From NCBI GenBank assembly GCA_023457875.1, contig JAEXBC010000516.1, positions 1-6,969 on the forward strand: a stretch of 6,969 nt of DNA. Direction: 5' to 3'. Shown one piece after another: positions 1-6,368 of this stretch (positions are counted from its first letter, which is position 1; the number at the start of each line of letters is the position of its first letter). The notes under the pieces were generated by a model that searched no databases, was not told the origin of the DNA, and saw only the letters and a program-made list of their open reading frames with translations. Made by a program: the position numbers and the translations under genes. This stretch comes from Bacillota bacterium (GTDB taxonomy: Bacteria; Bacillota; Clostridia; Lachnospirales; Cellulosilyticaceae).

Positions 1-2
1 TC

Positions 3-128
3 ATTTCGTGCAGACCGTTTCGCGCGCCTCACCACACCATTTCGCAAGTAGCCCTCGTAGGCGGCGGAAGCACCCCACAACCGGGAGAAATCAGCTTGGC
101 GCACCACGGAATTTTGTTCCTCGACGAA
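3..128 (+). pseudogene. comM: 5'-side fragment of host comM/yifB (Mg-chelatase-like AAA+ ATPase), interrupted by the element
   Basis: Reading from base 3 gives a peptide with [11 protein letters not shown], then [18 protein letters not shown] and ILFLDE. These are the conserved core of the ComM/YifB family, ending in the Walker B motif (LFLDE) of the AAA+ domain. ComM is a hexameric branch-migration helicase that helps integrate incoming DNA during natural transformation. The family continues after LFLDE with LPEF and a C-terminal half. Here the frame runs into P-N and a TAA at 135-137, and the DNA turns AT-rich at once. I therefore place the junction at about 128. Both ends are missing: the N-terminus lies before the window and the C-terminal half is presumably beyond the element. 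The fragment is 58% GC, unlike everything after it, and probably shows host composition. Truncation at Walker B should abolish ATPase function. Family identification is confident; the exact junction is not. Confidence 0.85.
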
Positions 129-137
129 CCAAACTAA
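110..137. other. Left attachment junction (attL-like) of the element in comM
   Basis: Conserved comM coding similarity stops after the GAC GAA codons (123-128) and GC-rich host sequence gives way to AT-rich DNA within a few bases. A serine recombinase gene starts 70 bases inside. Large serine integrases recombine at a 2-base core between short imperfect arms, so the crossover should lie in roughly this interval. The right-hand junction is outside the window, so no core can be fixed and no direct repeat can be shown. Confidence 0.6.
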
Positions 138-143
138 AAACAC

Positions 144-174
144 TTGCTCATTCAAAGATTAAGTCCTATATTTG
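144..174 (+). promoter_or_regulatory. Bacteroidota-type promoter of the serine recombinase
   Basis: A TTG (-33 element, 144-146) is followed after exactly 20 bases by TATATTTG (167-174), matching the TAnnTTTG -7 consensus of the Bacteroidota primary sigma factor. Transcription would start near 180, giving a leader of about 20 bases before the ATG at 199. The promoter lies on the element side of the comM junction, so the recombinase carries its own promoter. Confidence 0.75.
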
Positions 175-198
175 CTTCATAATCAATTATATAAAACT

Positions 199-2049
199 AT
201 GATAGCAGCGTTACTTATAAGATGTAGTACCAACAGGCAAGATTATGAAAGGCAAATAAATGATCTTACAAAGGTCGCTAAGGATTTCAACTTCATTATT
301 AACAAGGAATATATTTTTGGAGAGTATGTTACTGGGAAAGATGATGTTACCAAAGGTGATAGATATTCCATAAGAAAACTAAAGGAATCAGCTGTAAATA
401 AAGCATTTGATGTAATTCTAATAAATGAAGTTAATCGTTTAAGTAGAGATAGTGTTTCTGGTAGGGTATATATTAGACAGCTAAACAACTTAGGTATTCC
501 CGTTTATTTTAGAGATAAGCGAAAATGGACTATTGATCTTACCACAAAGAAAGTTGATGAAGCTTTTGAAAAAGAGTTAGGTTTATATTTTGATGGAGCT
601 GCTGAGTACCTAAAGAGTATGAAAACTCAAACAGCCTCAGGAAGGAGAAATAGATTATCTGACAATCAGATGATACAAGGAAAACCTGCGTTTGGCTATA
701 AAAAACTAGGAGGCAATAATAAATATACTAGAAATACAGTTATTATTGATGAAACAAAGGCTGAAATAGTACAATATATATATTTAAAATATTTGGAAGA
801 AGGAGCAACTTTAAAGAGTACAGCACTTGCGACTAGTGCAAAATATAATATGACCTTCTCAGTTGGTAAAATAAACCATATACTAAATTATGATGGATAT
901 TATAACGGAAAAACAACAGTAACAACAGTTGATCCAGATGATAAAGAAAAAAAAGAGATTTTCACTATTACTTTTGACCCTATACTTAAAGAAGAGCAAT
1001 TTCATACGGCACAGGCAAAACTTAAAAAAAATAGAAATTCTAGAGTTCCGTATAATAAACAGCAGATGGTTAAACCTCTAACAAGACTCATTAAATGTTC
1101 ATTCTGTGGACATTCATATACACCCCGCAAACGACAGGGAAGAGAGGCTTTTGCTTGGATTTGTATGAGTAGAATCAATAACTCAAACCCTGAATGTAAG
1201 AGCGAAATAAATCTAAATAATGAAAAAGTAGAAGTGATTATATGGGAATTGATCAAACAAGAAATGCTGTTACCAACTAAGCATAATCAAGAAGAAAAAA
1301 TAAGGAGAATAAAAAAAGAACAAGATAATATATCAAGCTGGGAAGAAGAGATAACTCTTCTTGATACACAGAAAGCCACATATAAAAAGAAGAATGATAG
1401 AGCATACAAAGCTTATTTGAATGCAGTAGATGATGATGAACAAACTGCATTAGATCACTACAATGAGACTTTACAAGAAAGCAAAGAAAATCTTACTTAT
1501 ATTGATGGGAAAATTAAAAGTTTAAAGGCTCAAATATTAGAGAGCAATGCAAAGATAGAACGTTATATACAAAAAGATTTTTCAGAAGAGTATATTAAAG
1601 CGATTGAACAAGATAGCGAGAAGAAAAGACAAATATTTTTAGACTCAATTAAAACAATTCACCCTTATAAAGTAGACTATAGAGTAATTGTACTTGAAGT
1701 AGATACAGTTGAAGGAATTTATTATGTACTACTGGATGGAAATCAAAGAAAACATCCAATTGCAACTTACATACATAACAGCTTTGCAACGTGGCAAAAT
1801 AGTTTAAAAAGAATTCAGGCATATCCTGCTGGTGATTATTTTGTGATTCAACACCCTGATATGTTAATGGATTCTGATGAATTAGAAGAGTTTGTAACAT
1901 TTAAAGAAATGGATAAAATCTGTAGGGAAAATAATTGGGAAATAGACTATAGTAACTATGTTGGTAATTTATTCATTGAGGGCTATGTTAGCCGTATAGA
2001 GAAGTATAATGAGCAAAAAAGGAATGGTTTAATAAACAATGATAAATAA
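199..2049 (+). CDS. Large serine recombinase / integrase
   Basis: 616-aa site-specific recombinase. The N-terminal resolvase domain (about 1-145) starts with LIRCSTNRQ, whose Ser10 is the predicted nucleophile that forms the 5'-phosphoserine DNA link. NRLSRD (79-84) supplies the catalytic arginines, with Asn where most members have Asp (usually DRLxR). A recombinase domain follows (about 160-265, around KPAFGYKK). Next come a zinc ribbon with Cys300, Cys303, Cys322 and Cys333, a long charged coiled coil (about 365-460) and a tail of about 150 residues. This is the layout of phage and conjugative-element integrases, which use the coiled coil to control direction. An in-frame TTG at 172 would add nine residues, but it lies inside the -7 promoter box, so ATG 199 is preferred. 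Being next to the broken comM gene makes it the likely integrase for this site. All Trp codons are TGG and the stop is TAA. Confidence 0.93.
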   Translation: MIAALLIRCSTNRQDYERQINDLTKVAKDFNFIINKEYIFGEYVTGKDDVTKGDRYSIRKLKESAVNKAFDVILINEVNRLSRDSVSGRVYIRQLNNLGIPVYFRDKRKWTIDLTTKKVDEAFEKELGLYFDGAAEYLKSMKTQTASGRRNRLSDNQMIQGKPAFGYKKLGGNNKYTRNTVIIDETKAEIVQYIYLKYLEEGATLKSTALATSAKYNMTFSVGKINHILNYDGYYNGKTTVTTVDPDDKEKKEIFTITFDPILKEEQFHTAQAKLKKNRNSRVPYNKQQMVKPLTRLIKCSFCGHSYTPRKRQGREAFAWICMSRINNSNPECKSEINLNNEKVEVIIWELIKQEMLLPTKHNQEEKIRRIKKEQDNISSWEEEITLLDTQKATYKKKNDRAYKAYLNAVDDDEQTALDHYNETLQESKENLTYIDGKIKSLKAQILESNAKIERYIQKDFSEEYIKAIEQDSEKKRQIFLDSIKTIHPYKVDYRVIVLEVDTVEGIYYVLLDGNQRKHPIATYIHNSFATWQNSLKRIQAYPAGDYFVIQHPDMLMDSDELEEFVTFKEMDKICRENNWEIDYSNYVGNLFIEGYVSRIEKYNEQKRNGLINNDK

Positions 2050-2064
2050 TTGAGTTATAACAAA

Positions 2065-2096
2065 AAAGCCTACCTAGAATTAACTAAGTAGGCTTT
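2065..2096. terminator. Bidirectional intrinsic terminator between recombinase and methyltransferases
   Basis: AAAGCCTAC (2065-2073) pairs perfectly with GTAGGCTTT (2088-2096). Three further pairs (TAG with CTA) follow inside after one mismatch, leaving a six-base loop AATTAA. Read on the minus strand the stem ends in a run of T's, so it best suits the methyltransferase transcript, whose stop codon is 30 bases upstream. It also sits 15 bases after the recombinase stop and may serve both. The stem arms reappear at 6524-6558. Confidence 0.85.
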
Positions 2097-2125
2097 ATAT
2101 TCATTTACAAAGTTAAATGAATATA
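2096..2125. repeat. 12-bp perfect inverted repeat beside the terminator
   Basis: TATATTCATTTA (2096-2107) and TAAATGAATATA (2114-2125) are perfect reverse complements separated by the six bases CAAAGT. The hairpin fills the space between the methyltransferase stop codon and the terminator, directly abutting both. It could be the first part of a tandem terminator, an mRNA 3'-end stabiliser, or a protein-binding palindrome; nothing in the sequence decides between these. Confidence 0.7.
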
Positions 2126-2126
2126 T

Positions 2127-2987
2127 CTACAAATCAAATAAAGACACGACAGATTCATTTTCTACCCTCTTTTGTATTATAGGGGCAAATTTTGCATCTA
2201 ATTCTATTCCTAATCCAATTCTACCCAAATTTTGTGCAGCTACTAAAGTGGTTCCACTACCTAAGAAAGGATCTAAAATAACATCACCTTTACGTGAAGT
2301 CATCTTTATGATACGCTCAATCATAGTTGTAGGAAATATACAAGGGTGCTCGGTTAGGCCTAATTTATTCTTAGTCATATTATTGACTCTGTCAAAATAC
2401 CAAAAATCACTTTCTGGAATATCAAAATTCCAAACGTCAGTAGGATTTCTACCTGTTCCACCAACTAATCTTTTATCATTTTTAGTAATGTATGGAATGC
2501 GAATATCATCAAGATTAAATTGATAATTATCTATATCCTTTACAAACCAAAGAATTGCTTCCCACCTACCACTTAATCTATTGACACAGTTTTGCATATT
2601 ATTGAAATGCCAAACAATACTATTTCTTAAAGCAAATCCATTTCTTTTGAAAACGAAATAAGCAATAGCATCTAATGGTATAATCTCCTTAGATAATTTA
2701 TCTGGAACTGGTGATACATTTAATAGGAAACTTCCATTGTCTGTTAGAATTCTAAATGCAGATTTAGCTACTTTATCAATTAAATCTTCCCACTCTTCAA
2801 AGCTTCTTTTATCATTATATTTACCATACTTTTTATTTAGGTTATATGGGGGTGAAGTTATTATGGTATTAATGCTTTTCTCTTGCATCTTATCCATTGT
2901 TTCAATACAATTAGAAATAGTATAGAAGCAATTTCTTACTGAGTAAACATTGGGTTGATCTTCACTAAAATAATTCAGTTTTGCCAT
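2127..2987 (-). CDS. Beta-class DNA methyltransferase, N4-cytosine or N6-adenine (second of a pair)
   Basis: 286-aa SAM-dependent DNA amino-methyltransferase. The catalytic motif IV TSPPYN (44-49) precedes the SAM-binding motif I DPFLGSGTT (239-247), with a variable target-recognition region between them that includes NPTDVWNFD. That order defines the beta class. SPPY is common in N4-cytosine enzymes but does not exclude N6-adenine activity. It should modify one strand of the cassette's recognition site. The start ATG overlaps the end of the preceding methyltransferase by 23 bases, so the two are co-transcribed and probably translationally coupled. The two share LIERIIK-like and GSGTT blocks and the NPTDVW and TEHP motifs, so they look like diverged paralogues. 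Two methyltransferases usually mean an asymmetric target with one enzyme per strand. The stop is TAG and all Trp codons are TGG. Confidence 0.9.
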   Translation of the reverse strand: MAKLNYFSEDQPNVYSVRNCFYTISNCIETMDKMQEKSINTIITSPPYNLNKKYGKYNDKRSFEEWEDLIDKVAKSAFRILTDNGSFLLNVSPVPDKLSKEIIPLDAIAYFVFKRNGFALRNSIVWHFNNMQNCVNRLSGRWEAILWFVKDIDNYQFNLDDIRIPYITKNDKRLVGGTGRNPTDVWNFDIPESDFWYFDRVNNMTKNKLGLTEHPCIFPTTMIERIIKMTSRKGDVILDPFLGSGTTLVAAQNLGRIGLGIELDAKFAPIIQKRVENESVVSLFDL

Positions 2988-3744
2988 CTTTTAATCTTGA
3001 TTCTACTATTTTTATAAATTCAGGTTCAATTTCATAACCTACATATTTTCTATTTAATTTCTTTGCAGCAACAGCTGTAGTACCACTACCCATAAAAGGG
3101 TCTAAAACTAAATCACCTTCATTTGTTCCAACTTTAATGATTCTTTCTATTAATTCTTCAGGATATTGTGCTGGATGTTCTGTTCGTTCTGGTGAATTAC
3201 CACTAACTAATGAAATCTTCCATACATCTGTAGGGTTTTTAAGCTGGCTTTTATATCTGTCTGGTCGATAGTTTAAGGCTGGTATCTTAACATCATCCAA
3301 ATTGAATGTGTAATTATCTTTATGCTTTGTAAAGAAAAAAACATATTCATATCTAGAGCAAAAACGTTTGTTTGTTGAGCCACCCCAATCAAAATTCCAA
3401 ATAATAATATTCTTTAGATACATATCTTTGAAATATTCCATAATCCAAAATGGAGGAATGATGTTTCCTTTATCGTATCTGTTTTTAATATTAAACCAAA
3501 TTTGTCCATCATCTTTCAGTACACGTTTTGTTTCTGATATAACATTTTCCAACATCTGTCTGTAAGTAGACTCTTCCAAATTATCGGCATACTTTTTCCC
3601 TTTGGCTTCAACAACACGACCATTTTCCCATTTATTACCATAACTGATATTAATATTATACGGTGGTGAGGTTACCATTAATGAAACGGATTTGTCTGGT
3701 AATTCGCTCATTATTTCACTGCTATGATTAAAAATTTTATTCAT
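2965..3744 (-). CDS. Beta-class DNA methyltransferase, N4-cytosine or N6-adenine (first of a pair)
   Basis: 259-aa methyltransferase of the same family as its downstream neighbour. Motif IV TSPPYN lies at 25-30, the recognition region is in the middle (NPTDVW, TEHPAQYPEELIERI), and motif I DPFMGSGTT is at 215-223. I place the start at ATG 3744 (MNKIFNHSSE). An in-frame TTG at 3762 would add six residues but overlaps the shared operator-like element and lies almost on the predicted transcription start. The gene has its own promoter, separate from the nuclease transcript, as expected if protection must come before restriction. It ends in TAG, 23 bases into the next methyltransferase gene. Base specificity and target sequence cannot be read from the sequence. 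Confidence 0.9.
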   Translation of the reverse strand: MNKIFNHSSEIMSELPDKSVSLMVTSPPYNINISYGNKWENGRVVEAKGKKYADNLEESTYRQMLENVISETKRVLKDDGQIWFNIKNRYDKGNIIPPFWIMEYFKDMYLKNIIIWNFDWGGSTNKRFCSRYEYVFFFTKHKDNYTFNLDDVKIPALNYRPDRYKSQLKNPTDVWKISLVSGNSPERTEHPAQYPEELIERIIKVGTNEGDLVLDPFMGSGTTAVAAKKLNRKYVGYEIEPEFIKIVESRLKDGKTELF

Positions 3745-3760
3745 AATTTTAATAAATGCC

Positions 3761-3776
3761 AACTTTAGTATGCAAA
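3761..3776 (-). promoter_or_regulatory. Operator-like element at the methyltransferase start site (copy of the regulator promoter element)
   Basis: The minus strand reads TTTGCATACTAAAGTT, identical over 16 bases to 6370-6385 in front of the regulator gene. The first four bases belong to the -7 box. The remaining CATACTAAAGTT spans the predicted transcription start and contains ACT-AA-AGT, an imperfect palindrome of the size seen in restriction-modification C-boxes. A protein bound here would be placed to repress. Confidence 0.65.
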
Positions 3777-3804
3777 GCTATATATTTTATTTTATATGCA
3801 CAAA
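3773..3804 (-). promoter_or_regulatory. Internal promoter of the methyltransferase pair
   Basis: On the minus strand TTTG (3804-3801) is followed after exactly 20 bases by TAGCTTTG (3780-3773), a full match to the Bacteroidota TTG-N20-TAnnTTTG promoter. It fits exactly between the stop codon of the TGT-like gene (3805-3807) and the methyltransferase start. Transcription would begin near 3766, giving a leader of about 20 bases. Confidence 0.75.
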
Positions 3805-4929
3805 TTATTGAGCATTATATTTGTAAACATCAAAATTATGGATAATTAGTTTAGCCCTACATTCATAAGTATACTGACTGCTATTCATTGATTGGTGTGC
3901 TAGAATTCCATTTAGGATTTCTTCCATTTTTTCTAATGAAAAATAAGCTATAGCTTCTGAACGTCTATGTAAATCCAGAATTTGAGAATATGATGAACTG
4001 TTAATTCTTATCAACTTTTTTGTTTTGTAATCATAATATCCAGACATAGCGCTACCATCTATGCTTCCATCAATAGATCTATTATACGGTGTTGTATTGT
4101 CTACTGAAAAATGTGGGCGATTACCCAAAGATGATTTTACTTTCATAGCTTTAGCTAATCCGCCACATCCTAAGAAATGGACTTTTGAAAAATTATCAAA
4201 GTTAATTAATCCATCTATTGCATTCAATTTTTGTCCCATTAAACTTATTTTATAATCAGTCAAACCACCGATACCAATTTTTTTTGGTGTATAGTCTAAT
4301 CTAGAAAGATAATATTCAATATCTGATATATCCCAAGTTGCACTAATAATTGTTAGTAGTTTGTTGGCATTCCTTCCTGAATTTCGATAAATTTCATTTG
4401 CATAACGAATGCAAGCATCAATCAACAAAGATTTATCACTTGAATTGCTGAATAAATCCCTTGAAATATTTCCAGACTGTGTTCTTACTTTAAAGAGATT
4501 TGGAATATCAAAAGTTACAGCGTTCTGAATATTGGATTCTTGAATTATAGAACAGTATTTATCCAAGATATTCTCATCATTTAGAATGCGGTCAAATTGG
4601 CTAACAATACTTCTGACTGTTATATCAGTGTTGAAACTGGTAATATAGCTTACTATTTTAGTTGTACCTACATCCATCATTAAGTTATTATATCCCATAA
4701 TACTAGCATCACCAGTGTTACCAACAAGCCATTCTTTAGCATTGGAAATTGAATTCCACAACTTTGGCTTAATGATTGATTTTTGTGAACGATGATTGAA
4801 AAATATGTCACCAAACTTAATAAGAATGTGGTCTTTAAAATAAGATGGCATAGAAGATTGAAATATTCTATTTACTCCACCCCAATCACCAGCACCACCA
4901 CCAGCACTATATACAAAATAGAAATCCAT
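3805..4929 (-). CDS. TGT-fold (tRNA-guanine transglycosylase / DpdA-like) protein
   Basis: 374 aa. The order and spacing of motifs match the TGT TIM barrel. Asp86 (LMMDVGTT) fits the first catalytic Asp and Asp141 (TFDIP) the base-binding Asp, 55 residues apart, against 54 for Asp102 and Asp156 of Zymomonas TGT. GIGGL (219-223) fits the substrate-binding GGL, and HFLGCGG (251-257) fits YLMGVG. Asp277 in SVDNTTPYNR fits the nucleophile in DCVxPTR. TGT enzymes swap guanine in tRNA for a deazapurine; DpdA relatives do so in DNA. The Gln203 region seems to be I-S-A (195-197), suggesting altered base choice, and I see no CxCxxC zinc site. The gene starts three bases after the nuclease stop and belongs to that transcript. 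No deazaguanine synthesis genes are present, so a host precursor would be needed. Fold call is moderately strong; action on DNA is inferred from neighbours. Confidence 0.68.
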   Translation of the reverse strand: MDFYFVYSAGGGAGDWGGVNRIFQSSMPSYFKDHILIKFGDIFFNHRSQKSIIKPKLWNSISNAKEWLVGNTGDASIMGYNNLMMDVGTTKIVSYITSFNTDITVRSIVSQFDRILNDENILDKYCSIIQESNIQNAVTFDIPNLFKVRTQSGNISRDLFSNSSDKSLLIDACIRYANEIYRNSGRNANKLLTIISATWDISDIEYYLSRLDYTPKKIGIGGLTDYKISLMGQKLNAIDGLINFDNFSKVHFLGCGGLAKAMKVKSSLGNRPHFSVDNTTPYNRSIDGSIDGSAMSGYYDYKTKKLIRINSSSYSQILDLHRRSEAIAYFSLEKMEEILNGILAHQSMNSSQYTYECRAKLIIHNFDVYKYNAQ

Positions 4930-4932
4930 TCT

Positions 4933-5721
4933 TTATTGATTTAAAAGGTTAATATATTCAGCAAAGGTTATCATATTTAGCAAAGGTGGATATATCTTTC
5001 CCTTTTCTTGATGGTCTATCAAGTCACCTTCTCTTTCTTTTCGTTCTAGAAGATTGCCAGTTAAATGGTCATTATAATCAAAGACTTCTTCTGCTGACAT
5101 AGCAAATATACCCTTTATATGGAAACAGTCGTACCACCAAACATAGTGTACTGGTACACCTGTTTCTAATAATTCCTCTATCTTTATTCTTTGATTCTGC
5201 ATCTTTTTTCCTGTATCTAGAGTTAAAGATGCTTCATAATCATATCGCGTAGAATTATATGGATACGTTTCTTTAATAAGGTTATTGGCTGATAAGAATG
5301 GCGATTTTATGTATTTAAGTTCATAATAACCAACGACTTTATCACCAACTTTTACTTCAAAATCAGGAAAAGGCCACCCTTTCTTATTAACAATTAATCC
5401 TTTTGTTGGTAGAAACATCTGTAAAGCTTTTTCGTACCATTGTCCTTTTTGAATATCAAGACCTTTGATTGAATTGTTACGCGGATTCATAAAAATAAAT
5501 CCGTGTTTTCTATATGCTTCAGTTAATCCAGGTATTATTTCTTTGAAATATTTAACTGGATGCGGTGCATCAATATGACGGCATTTTAGGAACATTTCTG
5601 TATAACACTGTTTGTTGAAATCAGAGAATTCTAGATCCCGTTTGAATTTGGTCTCTATTGCAGTTTGATTTTCATTGCAAAAATTCAGAAGTTCTTTATA
5701 TAGTGTAATGTCATCGTTCAT
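4933..5721 (-). CDS. PD-(D/E)XK endonuclease, probable restriction enzyme of the cassette
   Basis: 262 aa. Residues 119-136 hold Pro-Asp (PD, Asp120), 14 residues, then Glu134-Leu-Lys136 (ELK) in a hydrophobic beta-strand setting, the metal-binding core of PD-(D/E)XK nucleases. Glu97 (WYEKAL) lies in the preceding helix, where the fold often has another acidic residue. An aromatic-rich strand follows (HYVWWYDCF, 192-200). There is no signal peptide or membrane segment. With two DNA methyltransferases and a C-like regulator nearby it is most simply the restriction endonuclease. Its ATG overlaps the stop of the preceding gene as ATGA (5718-5721), so translation of the two is coupled. I do not recognise a named restriction enzyme family, and the cleavage site cannot be predicted. 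Nuclease fold is confident, sequence-specific restriction is inferred. Confidence 0.75.
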   Translation of the reverse strand: MNDDITLYKELLNFCNENQTAIETKFKRDLEFSDFNKQCYTEMFLKCRHIDAPHPVKYFKEIIPGLTEAYRKHGFIFMNPRNNSIKGLDIQKGQWYEKALQMFLPTKGLIVNKKGWPFPDFEVKVGDKVVGYYELKYIKSPFLSANNLIKETYPYNSTRYDYEASLTLDTGKKMQNQRIKIEELLETGVPVHYVWWYDCFHIKGIFAMSAEEVFDYNDHLTGNLLERKEREGDLIDHQEKGKIYPPLLNMITFAEYINLLNQ

Positions 5722-6140
5722 AGTTCCTTCTTTATTTTTGGTAAAACATCTTGAAAAAAATCAGATTGATTCAATATAAAATCAGTTAGTTTATCATTAG
5801 AGCCTTCTTGGAGTTTTTCCCTAATAAGATTTCCCTCTATTATATTCAATGTGTTATCTGTATTCTGTATAATGAAGAATAAAGGGCGATCTAATTGTGA
5901 ATACTGTGTTTTAACAATGTTGATTAATCCTGTATTAATGGTATCTTCATTCCAGTATGTACTAGATAATTTTCCATTGTTATTCTGACAGAAGATCAAA
6001 TATGAATGAATATTTCGAGTTTTATCTAGCAGTATATGTTTTGGAATATACTCTGTAGCAAAACAAGCCAATTCAATATTTAATCGGTGATTTTTTTTTA
6101 GATTAGCACAAATTGCAGATTCAAATTCTTTAATTTTCAT
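5718..6140 (-). CDS. Unknown 140-aa protein, co-translated with the nuclease
   Basis: I do not recognise this protein. It is soluble, with no membrane segment or signal peptide. It has a basic N-terminus (NLKKNHRLN), two hydrophobic beta-like stretches (HSYLIFCQ, RPLFFIIQN) and a helical, charged C-terminus ending KIKKEL. It starts inside the end of the regulator gene (11-base overlap) and ends in TGA overlapping the nuclease ATG, so it is the tightly coupled middle gene of regulator-unknown-nuclease. It may be a small subunit of the nuclease, as in heterodimeric enzymes such as Bpu10I, or an accessory or specificity factor. I see no clear PD-ExK motif to support catalysis. The TGA stop matters: reading it as Trp would add about 25 codons of unrelated sequence containing another TGA, so this gene uses the standard code. 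Confidence 0.75.
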   Translation of the reverse strand: MKIKEFESAICANLKKNHRLNIELACFATEYIPKHILLDKTRNIHSYLIFCQNNNGKLSSTYWNEDTINTGLINIVKTQYSQLDRPLFFIIQNTDNTLNIIEGNLIREKLQEGSNDKLTDFILNQSDFFQDVLPKIKKEL

Positions 6141-6360
6141 TGTCTAATCCATTTACTAAATCATTGATACTTACTTTTAGTGCTTTGGAAATTTTAAGCA
6201 TACTTCCCAAAGTAATATTTTTCTCTGCACGTTCAATCATACCTATGTATGTCCTGTGTAAATTTGCAATATCAGCTAATTGTTCTTGTGATAGTTCTTG
6301 TTCTTCTCTGTATTGCTTAACTTTATTTCCAAATTTTACTAAGAATTCTGGCTTATTCAT
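6130..6360 (-). CDS. XRE-family helix-turn-helix regulator, probable controller (C) protein
   Basis: 76-aa DNA-binding protein that is almost entirely one XRE/Cro-CI-like helix-turn-helix domain. The motif runs over about residues 20-45 (LSQEQLADIANLHRTYIGMIER), and the helix LGSMLKISKALKVSINDLV closes the fold. Small single-domain proteins of this kind, first in the transcript of a restriction gene, are the C proteins that time methyltransferase and nuclease expression. The ATG at 6360 is preferred. An in-frame TTG at 6384 would add eight residues but lies inside the -7 box. Its probable targets are the repeats at 6369-6378, 6416-6425 and 3761-3776. It ends in TAA and overlaps the next gene by 11 bases. 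An ordinary XRE repressor of the element is the alternative. Confidence 0.85.
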   Translation of the reverse strand: MNKPEFLVKFGNKVKQYREEQELSQEQLADIANLHRTYIGMIERAEKNITLGSMLKISKALKVSINDLVNGLDNEN

Positions 6361-6368
6361 AATATTGG

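Noticed and set aside
172..198. TTG start adding nine residues to the recombinase
   Set aside because: The TTG lies in the -7 promoter box and the family domain starts right at MIAALLIRCS.
8..202. Open frame across the comM junction
   Set aside because: The conserved ComM peptide is in another frame, so this is a shadow crossing host and element DNA.
2242..2249. ACTAAAGT resembling the operator core
   Set aside because: It encodes the conserved SGTTLVAA region of the methyltransferase and has no promoter near it, so it is a coding coincidence.
2248..2523. Plus-strand open frame opposite the second methyltransferase
   Set aside because: It is antisense to a gene with clear catalytic motifs and has no recognisable protein features.
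3745..3762. TTG start adding six residues to the first methyltransferase
   Set aside because: It overlaps the shared operator-like element and would leave almost no leader; ATG at 3744 fits the family.
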